A stretch of DNA of 5,389 nucleotides from Muellerivita sp035541195 (GTDB lineage: Bacteria; Oederibacteriota; Muellerivitia; Muellerivitales; Muellerivitaceae). Below are positions 4,712 through 5,389 of the stretch, piece by piece; position 1 is the stretch's first letter; each line of letters begins with the position of its first letter. The notes beneath the pieces are model-generated. The model was not told the DNA's origin and made no database searches. It saw only the letters and a list, made by a program, of their open reading frames with translations. A program made the position numbers and the translations under genes. The stretch spans positions 1 through 5,389 of the forward strand of contig DATKNU010000089.1 of assembly GCA_035541195.1 (NCBI GenBank), in the 5' to 3' direction.

Positions 4712-5389
4712 AAAAGAACAAATGGATTTCGGGAATCTTGGCCGCGACGATCCTTGCCGGGGCGGCGGCGCCTGCTTTGGCCGCGGACGGCGCGCTGCGC
4801 ATTTTGAACGTGTCCTACGACCCGACGCGGGAGCTTTACGGGGAGTATGACAAGGCCTTCGCCGACTACTGGAAGCAAAAGACCGGCCAAGACCTCCAGA
4901 TCGACCTGTCCAACGGCGGGTCGGGCAAGCAGGCCCGGGCGGTCATCGACGGCCTGGAGGCCGACGTGGTGACGTTGGCGCTTTCGGCGGACATCGACGC
5001 CATCGCCGCCAAGGCGGGGCTTTTCCCGTCGGATTGGCAGTCGCGCCTGCCCCAGCACAGCACGCCCTATACCTCGACCATCGTCTTGTTGGTGAGGGCG
5101 GGGAACCCCAAGCACATCAAGGACTGGGATGACCTGATCCGTCCCGATGTGTCGGTCATCACGCCCAACCCCAAGACGTCCGGCGGGGCGCGGTGGAATT
5201 TCCTCGCCGCTTGGGGCTACGCCCTGAAGAAGTACGGGAGCGAGGACGCCGCCCGCGATTTCGTCACCAAGCTCTACAAGAACGTGCCGGTGTTGGACTC
5301 CGGCGCCCGGGGATCGACGACCACCTTCGTGGAGCGCGGTTTGGGCGACGTGGAAATCGCTTGGGAGAACGACGCTTACTTGGCCGTGA
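4708..5389 (+). CDS. sbp: Periplasmic sulfate-binding protein Sbp (3' end beyond window)
   Basis: Captures sulfate in the periplasm for a CysTWA-type ABC importer. 227 residues are visible, about two thirds of the usual length of some 330. The signal peptide is MKKNKW, a hydrophobic core, and APALA with cleavage near residue 25. The mature part follows enterobacterial Sbp closely: ILNVSYDPTRELY (32-44), GGSGKQA (70-76), ADVVTLALSADIDAIA (85-100), PYTSTIVLLVRAGNPK (120-135), VITPNPKTSGGARWNFLAAWGYAL (150-173), VLDSGARGSTTTFVERGLGDVEIAWEN (195-221). Known sulfate contacts of the Salmonella protein map to D38, S72, S158-G160, A200 and W219, all conserved. The SGGARWN and AWEN segments favour Sbp over thiosulfate-binding CysP, which has SGNARY and SFES. 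It follows the porin by 27 bases and probably shares its leader-controlled transcript. Confidence 0.95.
   Translation, partial: MKKNKWISGILAATILAGAAAPALAADGALRILNVSYDPTRELYGEYDKAFADYWKQKTGQDLQIDLSNGGSGKQARAVIDGLEADVVTLALSADIDAIAAKAGLFPSDWQSRLPQHSTPYTSTIVLLVRAGNPKHIKDWDDLIRPDVSVITPNPKTSGGARWNFLAAWGYALKKYGSEDAARDFVTKLYKNVPVLDSGARGSTTTFVERGLGDVEIAWENDAYLAV

Noticed and set aside
3403..5115. A 570-codon minus-strand open frame across the porin and sbp genes
   Set aside because: It lies antisense to two genes with clear family matches, signal peptides and ribosome sites. Its translation is Arg/Gly/Val-rich low complexity, typical of a shadow frame in GC-rich DNA.

Overview
The window looks like chromosomal DNA from a GC-rich, Gram-negative (outer-membrane-bearing) bacterium. 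A beta-barrel porin, a periplasmic sulfate-binding protein with a Sec signal peptide and a secreted protein ending in a FlgD-type Ig domain all point that way. The FlgD-Ig/sugar-binding architecture is common in little-studied lineages of the FCB and neighbouring phyla, but the sequence does not fix the phylum.

Layout. Positions 1-905 (minus strand) hold the 5' part of an RluA-family pseudouridine synthase. It diverges from a plus-strand gene at 958-2043, a secreted protein with an N-terminal sugar-binding-like domain, a Pro/Ala linker and a C-terminal FlgD-Ig domain. The 52-base gap between them holds a symmetric TATAATA element that could serve as a -10 box in both directions. On the plus strand it sits exactly where it would make the transcript leaderless. 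A short ThiF/MoeB/HesA-type E1-like adenylating enzyme (2077-2793, TTG start) follows, probably in the same transcript.

Positions 2794-3420 are a 627-base non-coding stretch and the most remarkable part of the window. A near-consensus promoter (TTGACA, 17-base spacer, TAAATT) should start a transcript near 2848. Its leader of about 570 bases carries three tandem, diverged copies of one RNA-like element. Each copy has ACTTGCYCC, then a hairpin whose length differs between copies, then a conserved GCTAAAGCGG. Copies 1 and 2 are each followed by a strong intrinsic terminator, and copy 3 by a hairpin with no U-tract. In all three, the conserved AAGCGG is complementary to a CCGCTT in the downstream hairpin. 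In copies 1 and 2 it can instead pair with an upstream GCUUUR. This is the layout of a riboswitch or attenuator with competing anti-terminator and terminator folds, repeated three times. I do not recognise it as a known riboswitch class.

Downstream genes. The leader feeds an OprP/OprO-like porin (3421-4680) and, 27 bases later, sbp for a periplasmic sulfate-binding protein (4708 to the window edge, partial). Together they look like the outer-membrane and periplasmic steps of sulfate uptake. CysT/CysW/CysA-type permease genes would be expected beyond the edge. The working hypothesis is a triple tandem RNA switch controlling sulfate (or related oxyanion) uptake, perhaps sensing a sulfur metabolite.
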